Shown here piece after piece: positions 20,429 through 31,300 of a stretch of DNA of 64,000 nt. Location of the stretch: assembly GCA_036186865.1 (NCBI GenBank), contig AP025056.1:28425507-28489506 (forward strand), in the 5' to 3' direction. Position 1 is the stretch's first letter. Each line of letters starts with the position of its first letter. Source of the DNA: Eustoma russellianum (lineage: Eukaryota; Streptophyta; Magnoliopsida; Gentianales; Gentianaceae). A program made the position numbers and the translations under genes. A model generated the notes under the pieces. It was not told where the DNA came from. It saw only the letters and a program-made list of their open reading frames with translations, and did no database searches.

Positions 20429-23400
20429 TCAAATCAAATCAGCAGAAATCATGCCTAATTTAGAACAAAGATTTTCGTACGTGGCTTGATTTAATGCCTT
20501 AGTAAAAATATCCGCTACTTGTGCCTCTGTGCGTATGTGATCTATGACAATATCACCATTACTTACGTGATCACGAAGAAAATGATAACGTACTTCTATA
20601 TGCTTTGCCTGAGAGTGTAGTACGGGGTTCTTAGACAAGTTGATAGCACTCATACTATCACAATATATAGGAATTTTATTTACGGTAATTCGAAAGTCAG
20701 AAAGTTGTTGTTTTATCCATAGTGATTGTGTGCAACAAAGACTAAGTGCCATGTACTCAGCTTCAGTAGTGGATAATGCTACGCTTGCTTGCTTTTTGGA
20801 AAACCATGAAATAAGTAAGTTTCCTATAAATTGGCAAGTGCTACTCGTGCTTTTTCTATCTATTTTACATCCACCATAATCAGCGTTAGTGTAGGCATGC
20901 AAATTAAAGTCACAATCTCTATCATACGAAATGCCTAAGGTGGGTGTGTGCTTAATATATCAGAATATTCTTTTCACCGCATTATAGTGAGACACCTTAG
21001 GTTGACTTTAAAAATGTGCACACATACATACACTGAACATGATATCAGGCCTACTAGCAGTAAGATATAGCAAAGAGCCAATCATAGATCTATATAAGGC
21101 ATTATCAACATCCTTACCATGTTCATCTTTATCTAATTTAGCAGTGACACTCATAGGGGTGGGGGATGTTTTTAAATTCTCAAAATTGAACTTTTTAATC
21201 ATATCATTTATATATTTAGCTTGGCTTATGTGGATGCCTTTACTCGTTTGTTTAATCTGCAAGCCAAGAAAGTAGTTCAATTCGCCAACCATAGACATTT
21301 CAAATTCGGATTTCATGCAATTTTCAAAATCTTCAACAAGTTTATGAGAAGTGGAGCCGAAAATGATGTCACCGACGTAAATTTGAATAATAAGTAAATC
21401 CAATTTATCTTGTTTTAAAAATAAAGTACTATCTATAGTGCCTCTTTTAAAACCATTTTCTAAAAAAAAAAGTAGCAAAACGATCATACCATGCACTAGG
21501 TGCTTGCTTTAGGCCGTATAGTGCCTTCTTTAGTTTATACACGTGATCGGGGTGTTTCAAATCTTCAAAACCAGGTGGTTGTTTCACGTATACTTCTTCT
21601 TGTATGAATCCATTTAAGAATGCACTTTTCACGTCCATTTGATAGTGTTTAAAATATTTCATGCAAGCAATGGAAAGTAAAAGTCGTATAGCTTCTAAAC
21701 GTGCTACGGGTGCAAATGTTTCATCATAATCAATTCCTTCTTCTTGATTATAGCCTTGTGCTATAAGTCTAGCTTTATTTCTAACAACTTTTCCTTCTTC
21801 ATTCATTTTATTTCTAAACACCCACTTTCCGCCTATTATGGTCTTATTTTATGGCCGTGGCACTAAATCCCATACGTCATTTCTAACAAATTGATTAAGT
21901 TCGTCATGCATAGCATCAATCCAAGAAGAATCACTCAAAGCATCATGCACATTTTTAGGTTCGATTTCAGAAATCATGGCATGAAATTGGTTTATTTTAT
22001 CCAGATTTATTCTTCTGCGTGGTCGCACACCGTGAGTGATATCGCCTATAATGAGATCATGTGGGTGATCTCTATGCTATCTTGGTTGATTATTTTCTAC
22101 GTTCTCATGCATTTCTAAGTGATCATGCATTTCTAGTGTATCATGCATATCATGCGTGCCATCATCATCATTCAACATGGGTTTTAATTTGAAATCATCG
22201 TCATATTCTTTATCTTTATCAATCTCACCAAATTCATTAAATTTCACATGAATGGATTCTAGAATTTGTCTAGTGAGAGGATCATAACATCTATATGCTT
22301 TTGAATTCACAGAATATCCAACAAAGATGCATTCAATTGATTTAGATTCAAACTTATCCAAATTATCTTTTGTATTTAACACAAAGCATTTACAACCAAA
22401 CACACGAAAATAGTCAATTTTAGGCATGCGATCATTTAATATCTCGTAGGGCGTCTTATTTATTTTCTTTCTAATTGACAAACGATTAACTATGTAGCAT
22501 GCACAATCTATGGCTTCCGCCCACAAAAATCTAGGCAATTTATTCTCACACAACATGGTTCTAGCAATTTCTTGTAATGTCCTATTCTTTCTTTCTACTA
22601 CTCCATTTAATTGTGGAGTTCTAGGTGGCGAAAACTCATGTTTAATTCTTTTTTCTTCACAAAATGAAATCATGTCCTTGTTTTTAAATTCACCGTCTTT
22701 ATCGATTCTTATCCTTTTCACATTGACACTATATTGATTTTCAAGTTGTTTTATTAATTTAGCAATTTCAATAGCACTATCATCCTTATGTGTAAGAAAC
22801 AAAGTCCAAGTATAACGAAAAAAATATCAACAATCACACAAGCATAGTGACGTCCACCAAGACTCGTAGTGCGACTCGGACCAAACAAATCAATATGTAA
22901 TAATTCTACAACTCTAGTCGTGCTTATTTCATTCTTAGGTATAAGTGACTCGCGTGTTTGTTTGACTTTTATGCAAGATTCACACAACTGAAAGTTGTCT
23001 AAATCAAGTGTAGGCAATCCTCGTATTAGTTTCTATCGTTGGAGTTTTTCAAGTGTAGAAATGCCAATGTGTCCTAAATGTCTATGCCATTAATTTACGT
23101 TAGGTTCATTTGACATGAAACACTTAACCTTAGCGCCTACCATATCATCCATAGAAAGTGTAAAGATGTTTCCTTCCCGTTTTTCTTTTAGCACTACTTC
23201 TCCATTTTTATTTATGATATTGCAATAGGGATGAGTAAAGCACACATCGAAACCATTATCAATAAATTGTGAAATGCTAAGAAGATTATAAGATAGGTTT
23301 CTTACCAAAAAGACGTTGGAAATTTGAAGGGTGCTTGGGTTTCCAATTGTACCTTTTCCGATGATCTTGCCTTCATTGTTGTCTCTAAAGGTCACGGATC

Positions 23401-23521
23401 CGCCTTTTGTGACCTTCTTCAATTTAGTGAATAAGCTCGGGTCACCCGTCATGTGCCTCAAGCAACCACTGTCAAGGAACCACTTGATAGATGTATCTTT
23501 TGATGTGTGGGTTCCCTGCAA
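20429..23521 (-). pseudogene. pol: E1 pol remnant: protease, integrase, RT, RNase H
   Basis: Copia pol on the minus strand broken into several frames. Protease (23521-23090) has LDSGC followed by RHMTGD. GAG-pre-integrase and integrase (23017-22077) include LLHIDLFGP and RTPQLNGVVERKNR; they are broken by a stop in the WHR segment, a frameshift near 22805 and a TGG-to-TAG change at the end. RT lies at 21821-21008 with a frameshift in a poly-A run near 21465. Its active site reads YVGD instead of YVDD, so it would be dead even if joined. RNase H (20902-20429) has STTEAEYMA and ADIFTKAL. No functional product is expected. Confidence 0.9.
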
Positions 23522-23576
23522 TGTACAAAAGTGATTTAGGTACCCTTTTAACTTTGGGTCCTTGCGAGTTAGTTAT

Positions 23577-25511
23577 TCACCTCTTGGTAAAAGTACCTTT
23601 CGGTACCCATACTTGGGTGATCCTTCTCAGTCTAGCAAATGGCAAGAATGTAGATGAAGGTGCAATGTAGTAGACATATGGTGAGTGCTCTTTGGGCCTT
23701 TGGCCAAGAATTCCTTTATACGCATTATATGGAGGACGTTTTTGATATGTCCTTGTGTTGGTGTGCATAGTGCGTGATCTAGACGGATGAAATGAATGTC
23801 GTGTATGCATCACTTGTTTCTTCTCATATCTATATGGCACAAAATTATATTTAGCATGATATAAAGAAGAAGTATGACGAGATGAGGGAAGAGGGGGTCT
23901 TTGCGTCATCTTAGACGTCGTATTTGCGTTTGGAGTGTCTACTTTCTTAGACAATACAAACTTGGTTGGTTTAATGGATACTTCATTTGTTTCAATGTAT
24001 CTTAATCCCATTTTATCACTATCATGCTTTTGTGATAAAATAATACGATCTAGCATGTTAGATCCCGTATCAAACTGTTTCATAATTTTTTCTAAGTTCG
24101 TATTCTTTGATTTCAAATTTGAAATCTCAGATTTCATTTCATTATTTTGCGTGGTCAATGATGAGATCTTTGTCTTTAATGCATTAATGATGCATGACGA
24201 CTCTTCTTTTGAATCGTTTAATTGAGTGACAAGATTCTCGTTAGAAGATTCTAACAGCTTCTTGTCTTCAACTAATCACTTCTTTTCTTTCGCGAGAGTC
24301 TTAGTAAATTTATGTAATTTTAAGTACTGGATAAAAAGATCATCATAAGAAGGCTCAGAGTCAAAATCAGAGTCAGATGATACCTCGTTTGATGCATTGG
24401 ACACAAAGCATACTTGTGCAGTCTCCTCTTCTGTTTCAGTCTCGGAATTAGATGCATCACTCCAAGTGGAGGCCTTGAGAGCTCTTTTCCTTTGCTTAGG
24501 ATCTGAGACGAGTCTATTCTTGGTCTGTTCCTTGTTAGGGTGTTTGTTTGTTTGCTTTTCCTTATTAGGACAGTCATATGATAGATGTCTAATTTTATCG
24601 CATTCGTAACATTTAACATCCTTGTGATTTGTCTTGTTCTTATTTCGTTTAGTCGAAGTAGCCTTAGTTTTGTTTCTAAATGACTTTCTCATGAATTTTC
24701 TTAAGCCTTTAGCCAACAAAATTAAGTCATCATTATCTGATTCAAAATCACTATCATCTACATGATCAGAAGAAGTAGAGACGTATTCATTTGATTTAAA
24801 TGCAATAGTCTTACCTTGTTTTGATGATGATTCCAATTTCCTTATGGTGAGTTTGTTCTCATATACCTTAAGTGATCCAATTAGTTCTTCCACCTTAATC
24901 GATTTAGTTTCTTTGCTTTCTTCTATGGCCGTTACTTTAGGGTCCCACTCGGATGGAAGGCTTCGCAAGACCTTTTGTACCTTTTCCTGCATAGTAAAGG
25001 CTTTGCCAAGAGACTCAAGAGAATTGTAAATGTTAGTCAAGCGAAGATCCATATCAACGATAGATTCATTTGACAATAATTTAAATGACTCGAGTGTGGA
25101 CATAAGCATGTTGATCTTGACTCTTTTACTTGACTAGTCCCTTCGTGATTCATTTCAAGAATTCTCCACATTTCTTGAGCACTAGAACAATTTGGAACAT
25201 AGCTAGATTCACTTTCACTTAGTCCATTTAGAAGTAATTGCATAGCCCTAGCGTTCATGCTCAGTCTCTTTTTATCATACTAGTGTACTCTTGTCTAGGC
25301 TTAACGACCTCTAGTGTGACTCCATCTACAGTGGATAATTTTGATGGAACAAAAGGACCATCTTCTATAATTGACCAAAGATCAATGTCAATTTCCATAA
25401 GAAAAAGTTTCATTCTTAACTTCCATTGAATGAAAGACTCACCGTCAAAGAGAGGAGAGGCCTTCGACTAGACATACCTTCATGCTCGGTTTTGAAGTTT
25501 TTGGTTGTCAT
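23577..25511 (-). pseudogene. gag: E1 gag remnant
   Basis: Starts at an ATG at 25511 that matches the E3 gag start. It has a frameshift near 25120 and a CGA-to-TGA stop near 24277. Visible parts are the UBN2-type gag domain, a degraded zinc knuckle (CYECDKIRHLSYDC, with the usual GH replaced by RH), acidic serine-rich repeats, a coiled-coil-like region, and a C-terminal VWVPKGTFTKR before TGA at 23579-23577. The same C-terminus and stop occur in E2 and E3. Confidence 0.85.
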
Positions 25512-25554
25512 CTCACTTAGATCGTTGGATCCTTTTGATGTGAGTGTTACAGCG

Positions 25555-25565
25555 CTCTGATACCA
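25555..25565 (-). other. E1 primer-binding site
   Basis: Plus-strand CTCTGATACCA, the reverse complement of TGGTATCAGAG, 2 bp from the 5' LTR at 25568. It would pair with initiator tRNA-Met. Confidence 0.85.
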
Positions 25566-25567
25566 CT

Positions 25568-28526
25568 AGTAGGATCTGCAAGGCACCACTAGAATGGGGG
25601 TTGAATAGTGGGTGCGAAAAATGTGGTTTTTAAAATAGTTTTAAGCCAAAAACCCAACTTCTGAAAACAGTTTCTGTTTTCAGGACAAGTTTTGAAACGT
25701 TTTGAAAACTAGGTTGCAGGTCTTCCAAAATTCTGAAATTTGGAGAGAACTTAGTCTCAGATGTTCTGAGTATCTCCTAAAAATTTCAGATTAAAATTCA
25801 ACTTCTAACCCCTCTAAAAATCGTTGGTGGTCAGATTGCGCAAATCTGCCAAAAAAAGTAGTGTGATTTGAAAAATTAATTCCTATTTGTCCGTAACTCC
25901 AAATGCTCTGAAAATTTAATGAATAACCCCTTATTATTTGTATTTAATTGAGTTGAAACAGTTTTGAAAAGTTCTTTTGGAAAGTTAGTCAAATACGTTC
26001 AAAGTCTCAACCTTTGCAAGCCTGAAAATTAGACTGCACTAGTCTCAGAACTTTGGGCGTTTGGATGACTTATACTTGTCCAAAAGGGTTGAAACTTGCG
26101 CCAAAAGAACCTTAAAACAACATGATTAAAGACGATAAACAGTGCTGAAAGTAAATAACATCAGAAATTTTATACTGGTTCGGTTATAAACAACCTACTC
26201 CAGTCTTCGAGGACACCTTCCTCGGTTAGCACTAATCACAAAACACAAAATAGCACCTTACCACAGGGTTGATGGAGTTACACACTAACTCCAACTCTTT
26301 ACAAACCTTGTATATGAGTACAATGATCACGAACACCACCACCTTACAAGTGCAAGATTGATCACACCTTGATCAATCTTTTACAACAATAAAGAGAGTT
26401 TGTGGTGGTCTATATGATGCCTATTCAAATGTATGAATATAAGTGCAATAGGCTTTTAGAGAGAAGAAAGAAAGAAGTGTAGAGAGAAGAGGCTAGAAAA
26501 CGTTTTTGATCCATCAATTTGCAAGACTTGTTCTTGTCCTTTGTTTGCTCTCTTCTTTCCTTTTTATCTCCATGTGGCCGCCTCCCTTAGCCTTTTTCTT
26601 CCTCTTGAAAATTATCTTCTATGTCCTTGGAAGAGTGTATTGCATCATTGTGACATGTCCTTGCTTACTTGGCAACTCCTCATTGGATGATCATTAAGCT
26701 CTTGCTTACTTGGCACTCATTGATTGGATGAAAGTTGTCATCACTTGATGACTAGATAAATCTGAAATTAAACCTCAAAAAGCATGTGCCAATTAGGCAT
26801 AAACTTATTACCATAAATCACATAATCATCTCACATAATTAGCAAGACAACTTTCTCCAACTTGCCATGCAAAAATCGGCCATTTACTTCCTTCACATGC
26901 TGAAATTTTAGCATGTGTAACATTTGTATTTTATTCAAAATGTCAAGTTTGCTTTGATTTATTTCTTGAAAATAAAGAATAAATCAATCATCATTTAGTA
27001 CACAATATTTCTACCAATTTTGGATTAAACTTAGTCACCAAGTAGGCCATAAAATCGGCCACATTCTTTTATACACATGCTGAATTTTCAGCATGTGTGG
27101 TATTTGAAGAAATCACATTATTAATTTCATAATATATTCAAAACACTTCCATACTATCTCTCAATTAATCCACATAATTCAAGATACCAAAATATGGCTC
27201 ATTAAGTGTAGAAAATCGGCCAGCCATATACTACACATGCTGAATTTTCAGCATGTGTTACAAATGTGACAAGATTTGAAATGTTACCTTTTGTAGTTCC
27301 TTTCTTTATGTCACCAACATTGCATGCTTCATTCTTGGCCAATAAAGATGCCAACAAAGCTCCACATATGCTCCAACATGGCTGTAGTATTCGTGTGACA
27401 TGCTTGTACATGTGCTGAATTTTATTTTTGCAAACTTTGTAAAATAGTGCACATATAATTATACACACATGGTATATTCCAATCAGCCCTTAATTGATTT
27501 TTCTAGAACACTTTAGAATGTATGAAGTATGTAAAAAGTGTCTGATACATGGTATATGCCATGCCAAAAATGTTCCATGTGTCGTGTACGTAGAAAACCG
27601 AATTTTCGACGTTTATCGATTACCCGATTTTTCTCTAATTAAATTCCAAATTTTTGCACATGTTATATATATTATGTTACACATAATATACATAAATTAA
27701 ACTTTAATATTCAGCACTTAGGCTGATCTAAAGTGGCGCCTAACCATGTGACAAAATTGAAATTGGAATTTCCTCTATTTGGCCTTAATTGAGGGTGATT
27801 TGAGTGTGCCAACATGGAATGATTTTATGGCTGCACATACCATGTAAGCCACAAAATTTGTGGCCATTTTTGAAGTGTAGGGGCTGGCCATCTCTTTATG
27901 TCAAGTACGTGACACGTTGGCGAAGTTTCGGTATTCACCCGATACGACAATTTTCGGTTTAGAACCTTTTAATGTGTCATAATAAATTTGTCATCACCAT
28001 GACTTATATCATATGATATAAGACCTGAATATACTCATAAATATGAGTTAAGTATAGTGGTGTGACGTTAACGTACGTATATAAAATATATAACGTGTCG
28101 GTAGTACGTTGAAACATATGTGTATGTGCCTTTTAAAAAAATCTGAATATATATATATATATGGTAAATGGCGTGTGGGAGGGAGTAGGAGACTTTCCTT
28201 TCTTCAACTTGCTGCCTTTGTGCCTTTTCCAAATATGACTTCCTTTAATGAACTACTTACTTTAATTAACTAAGTACTTCACTTAATGAACTAGTTTAGT
28301 TCATTAATGATGGCACCTGAAAATAGTTCAAACACAACAAATGCTTGCCATTTGATGTAAGCTTTAAAGCTTCATGGCTCGTTAGTACGACAACATTATA
28401 TATGAACTATATAAGGCAAGTTTTATGCAACAACGTGTCATGTCATGAAATATGTCATGCATTTCTTTAATACACGTTTATTTAAATCATGCATTTTTAA
28501 ATCACTCAAATCTCTTTTTCTCTACA
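25568..28526 (-). repeat. E1 5' LTR
   Basis: 2959 bp, ending CTCTACA and followed by the TSD TGATA. Its terminal T is changed to A (AGTAGGATC). It carries the palindrome trio, one palindrome now imperfect (26903), and the CTTATATCATATGATATAAG palindrome at 28003-28022. Confidence 0.9.
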
Positions 28527-28531
28527 TGATA

Positions 28532-29901
28532 ATGCTTGGTTTTCAGACTTGTTCCAAGGTCATATAATACTCAGCTCCTAAAGTCTCTTATTTATGTAAT
28601 AGCCATATCCGGTGTTATGTAAGTTGACCATTTTGCCCTTTTTTAATTTCTTTTAAAGGGTCTCAGTTTTAGGTGATTAAACAGCCTTTAATTGTGACTT
28701 ATACCTCATCCTTATTTTATTAATGTACTTCATTCTTAATTACATTGAAAACTTTCTAAAACAGCCCCTATGTCATCATTCTTAAAATAGAAATGACCAA
28801 AAAGCCCTTAAGGTGTAAATTTCAGTCAAAGGGCCAAAACAGCCCTTTTTTGTAATTTATCTTTTTTTTGATTATTAATTTGTTCATCCAATGAATTATC
28901 ATATATCCCACATACTTTATATGCATATAATTATATGACCATAAGCATTTAAATGAAATCATCACATTGGTGCGAAAAATGTCTAACGGCCGAAAGTTCA
29001 TAGGCTCACCATCACTAATTTGTCCATCTTGTTTCATGCATGCAAGTTGTAACATGATCACATTAATTTGTACTATAGTTTACCATGGATAAACATGATA
29101 TGATAATGCATACATTTCATAAATTAAACATATTTGGCTTGCAACAAAACTACATCTCCTAAGTATACTCTTAAGGTCCACATTGTGATGATGTTAGTAT
29201 CATCTATACATGCAAGCTCATAGAAGGACCACATACATGCAACCATACCTTCTTAGACTATGGTCATCAAAATACACATCATGGAGATGGTGATGAATCC
29301 ATGGCCTTGATGAAGGCTCAAAACAGGCCCATCATAGAAGGCAACCGTTGGTGCTGATGTTGGTTCTTAAAGATGAAACTTTTGTGACATGCATTGTCAT
29401 ATATTTTATATTGTACCATAGACATACTATCATATCATCTTAATCATGCAAATGTACTTTTAAACATATGCTAATGAGACATTAATAGTCATTCCTACTT
29501 GCACATAAGGAGTTCATGTTCTAAAGAAGTTTTTAGTACACTTTTCAAGAAAGTGTACTCATTTGCCTTTATTTTGTATAAAAGATGAGACATACATGTT
29601 TGCCCTTCATTTCATAGGTTGTACACGTCCCCTAGGGGCGGTCCACCCAATATTTTTGGCCATACATGTCCAATTTGAAAACCACATTAACCACATTCAT
29701 GACCTATACAAGAAACATACACATGCATGCACAATCTACACATGCAAGTACACTTTTCATAACTTAGTGATAGAAGCTTCATTTTAACATATGAATGCAT
29801 GATCCAATCTTGGATATGAACATAAAAGACTCATTTATAAACATTCTTGAAGAAGCTAAGAATAATACTTGCCTTTGGTACCTGATTCATACACTTAAGG
29901 G
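28532..29901 (-). repeat. Gypsy-like LTR B, second segment
   Basis: Continues fragment B after E1 and its TSD. Landmarks shared with fragment A are CGGCCGAAAG near 28988, the block at 29262-29342 and the hairpin at 29535-29559. It is cut at 29901 by element P. No gene is supported here. Confidence 0.5.
29535..29559. repeat. Conserved hairpin, 10-bp stem
   Basis: AGTACACTTT and AAAGTGTACT around a 5-nt loop; the counterpart of the hairpin at 4460-4485. Confidence 0.6.
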
Positions 29902-30029
29902 TGTTAAGTTGTAAAACGTTTTGATGATGAAAAGATGTTTTGAATGAGTTAAAATTATGTTTAATATTTGATGCAAGATAGGCAACACACATTATGTCCA
30001 AAGATGGTTGAGATTGGAAGTCACTGTTT

Positions 30030-30317
30030 GACATCGATCTCTCAAACAGGGGACATCGATCGATCGATGTACTTCAGCCCCTGACATCGATCGATCGATG
30101 TCTGACTGAAGACATCAAACCCTCAACCACAAGGACATCGATCGATCGATGTCACTTCATCCCCTGACTTCGATCGATCGATGTTGAACTGAGGACTTCA
30201 GTCTCTAAACCTGGTGACATCGATCGATCGATGTCACTTCAGCCCCTGACATCGATCGATCGATGTCTGACTGAGTACTTCAGTCTCTAAACCTAGTGAC
30301 ATAGATCGATCGATGTC
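30030..30317. repeat. Array of seven GACATCGATCGATCGATGTC palindromes
   Basis: Full sites start at 30052, 30083, 30134, 30166, 30216, 30248 and 30298, with a half site at 30030. Some carry one- or two-base variants (30052, 30166 and 30298). Spacings alternate about 31 and 51 bp, giving an ~82-bp higher-order repeat. The array lies about 270-540 bp upstream of the TATA-like box and is copied in the 3' LTR (42667-42954). Related palindromes occur at 36128-36143 and 36174-36210. Confidence 0.9.
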
Positions 30318-30587
30318 CTCCAGAATTCAAATTTTTTGAACGTTAGAATAAAATCCAAGGTTGATTTTAAAGGTTTTCTCTTTCCAATCTTCTTCAAACT
30401 TCTTGTGGACTTTAACCCAACTTGTTACATGCTTCCTTGACTATTGTAAGCTTGTCTAAGATTCTCTAAGGTGGCTATCCAAGATCAAATCACTTCCTAG
30501 GGTGGCTAGAGACTATTTTGGCATTGTCTTGACATTTTTGAAGATGAAGACTTGGTGGAAGGCCTCAAAAACGTGGTGAACTTCTTC

Positions 30588-30594
30588 TATAAAT
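30588..30594 (+). promoter_or_regulatory. Putative TATA box of the P LTR
   Basis: TATAAAT followed by GGAGGAGG, about 650 bp before the LTR end. The equivalent in the 3' LTR is at 43225-43231. Sequence match and position only. Confidence 0.5.
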
Positions 30595-31238
30595 GGAGGA
30601 GGCTTGGATGAAGCAATGACACACTTTCAACATCATCTAGCTTCATTTTACATTGTTGTACATTTCTCTCATACTTGTAAATTTGTTTAAAGCTTGTCTA
30701 GCTTTTGTTGATCTTCATTGTTTGTATATTGAGAGAAAGAGAGTCAAGCACAAGAGGAACCATAAATAGTTGATCTCTAGCTTGTGCTTAGACTTGTGAG
30801 AAAGTGTGAACCTTACTATATATCTTCAACCCATTGTGAGAAGTTCTTGAGAGAACTTTTGTCGAAGTTGTGAGGAAGCAAGAAGTTGTTCTTGCTAAGA
30901 GTTGTAGTTGTTGTAGTTGCACAAGTGTGTTGTGCAAGAAGTTGCTGTTGTTGTTACTTACACTAAAGTGTTAGTGTAACTGTTGCTGTGGTTGTTCTTA
31001 TTGTTCATAATAAGAAGAGTAGTTGTTGAAAATCCACTTTGGAAACAAAGTGGTAGTGGAGTAGAATCATTTACGATTCGAACCACTCTATATCCGGTGT
31101 ACTCTTTCATTGTCTCTCATCTCCAATTCTTGCTCTGATTTTGAATATCTTTTTGAGTTGAGAAAAACAAGAAAATTCCGCAAAAGAGCCAAACACTCTA
31201 TTCACCCCCCCTCTAGAGTGTATTTCGGACCTTACAAT

Positions 31239-31249
31239 TGGTATCAGAG
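31239..31249 (+). other. P primer-binding site
   Basis: TGGTATCAGAG two bases after the 5' LTR; complementary to initiator tRNA-Met. Confidence 0.9.
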
Positions 31250-31300
31250 ACTAACCTTGATTGCTTGGCCAATCTTTGCAAGTAGCAAGGTTAAAAGATC

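Larger units (their letters stand above)
8409..28526 (-). mobile_element. E1: Sirevirus-like Ty1/Copia element, split by N1
   Basis: Full-length but defective Copia element on the minus strand, bounded by TGTAGGATC on the left and CTCTACA on the right. The flanking target duplication is TGATA (8404-8408 and 28527-28531). The LTRs are ~3 kb: the left one is 8409-20046 with N1 inside, the right one 25568-28526. The interior has a PBS complementary to initiator tRNA-Met at 25555-25565, gag, pol in the Copia order (protease, integrase, RT, RNase H), and repeated polypurine tracts next to the 3' LTR. Without N1 it is about 11.5 kb. The repeated polypurine tracts and large size point to the Sirevirus lineage. 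Confidence 0.9.
29902..31236 (+). repeat. P 5' LTR
   Basis: 1335 bp. It holds the CATCGATCGATCGATG palindrome array (30030-30317), a TATA-like box at 30588 and R/U5 ending CCTTACA. The same length as the 3' LTR. Confidence 0.95.

Noticed and set aside
25555..25565. CTCTGATACCA sites (also 47638, 57566, 62619) as tRNA gene pieces
   Set aside because: Only the tRNA-complementary primer site is present next to an LTR; no cloverleaf can be drawn.
30030..30317. Regular repeats resembling a CRISPR array
   Set aside because: The units are perfect palindromes inside a plant LTR, with alternating spacing and no cas genes; the genome is eukaryotic.
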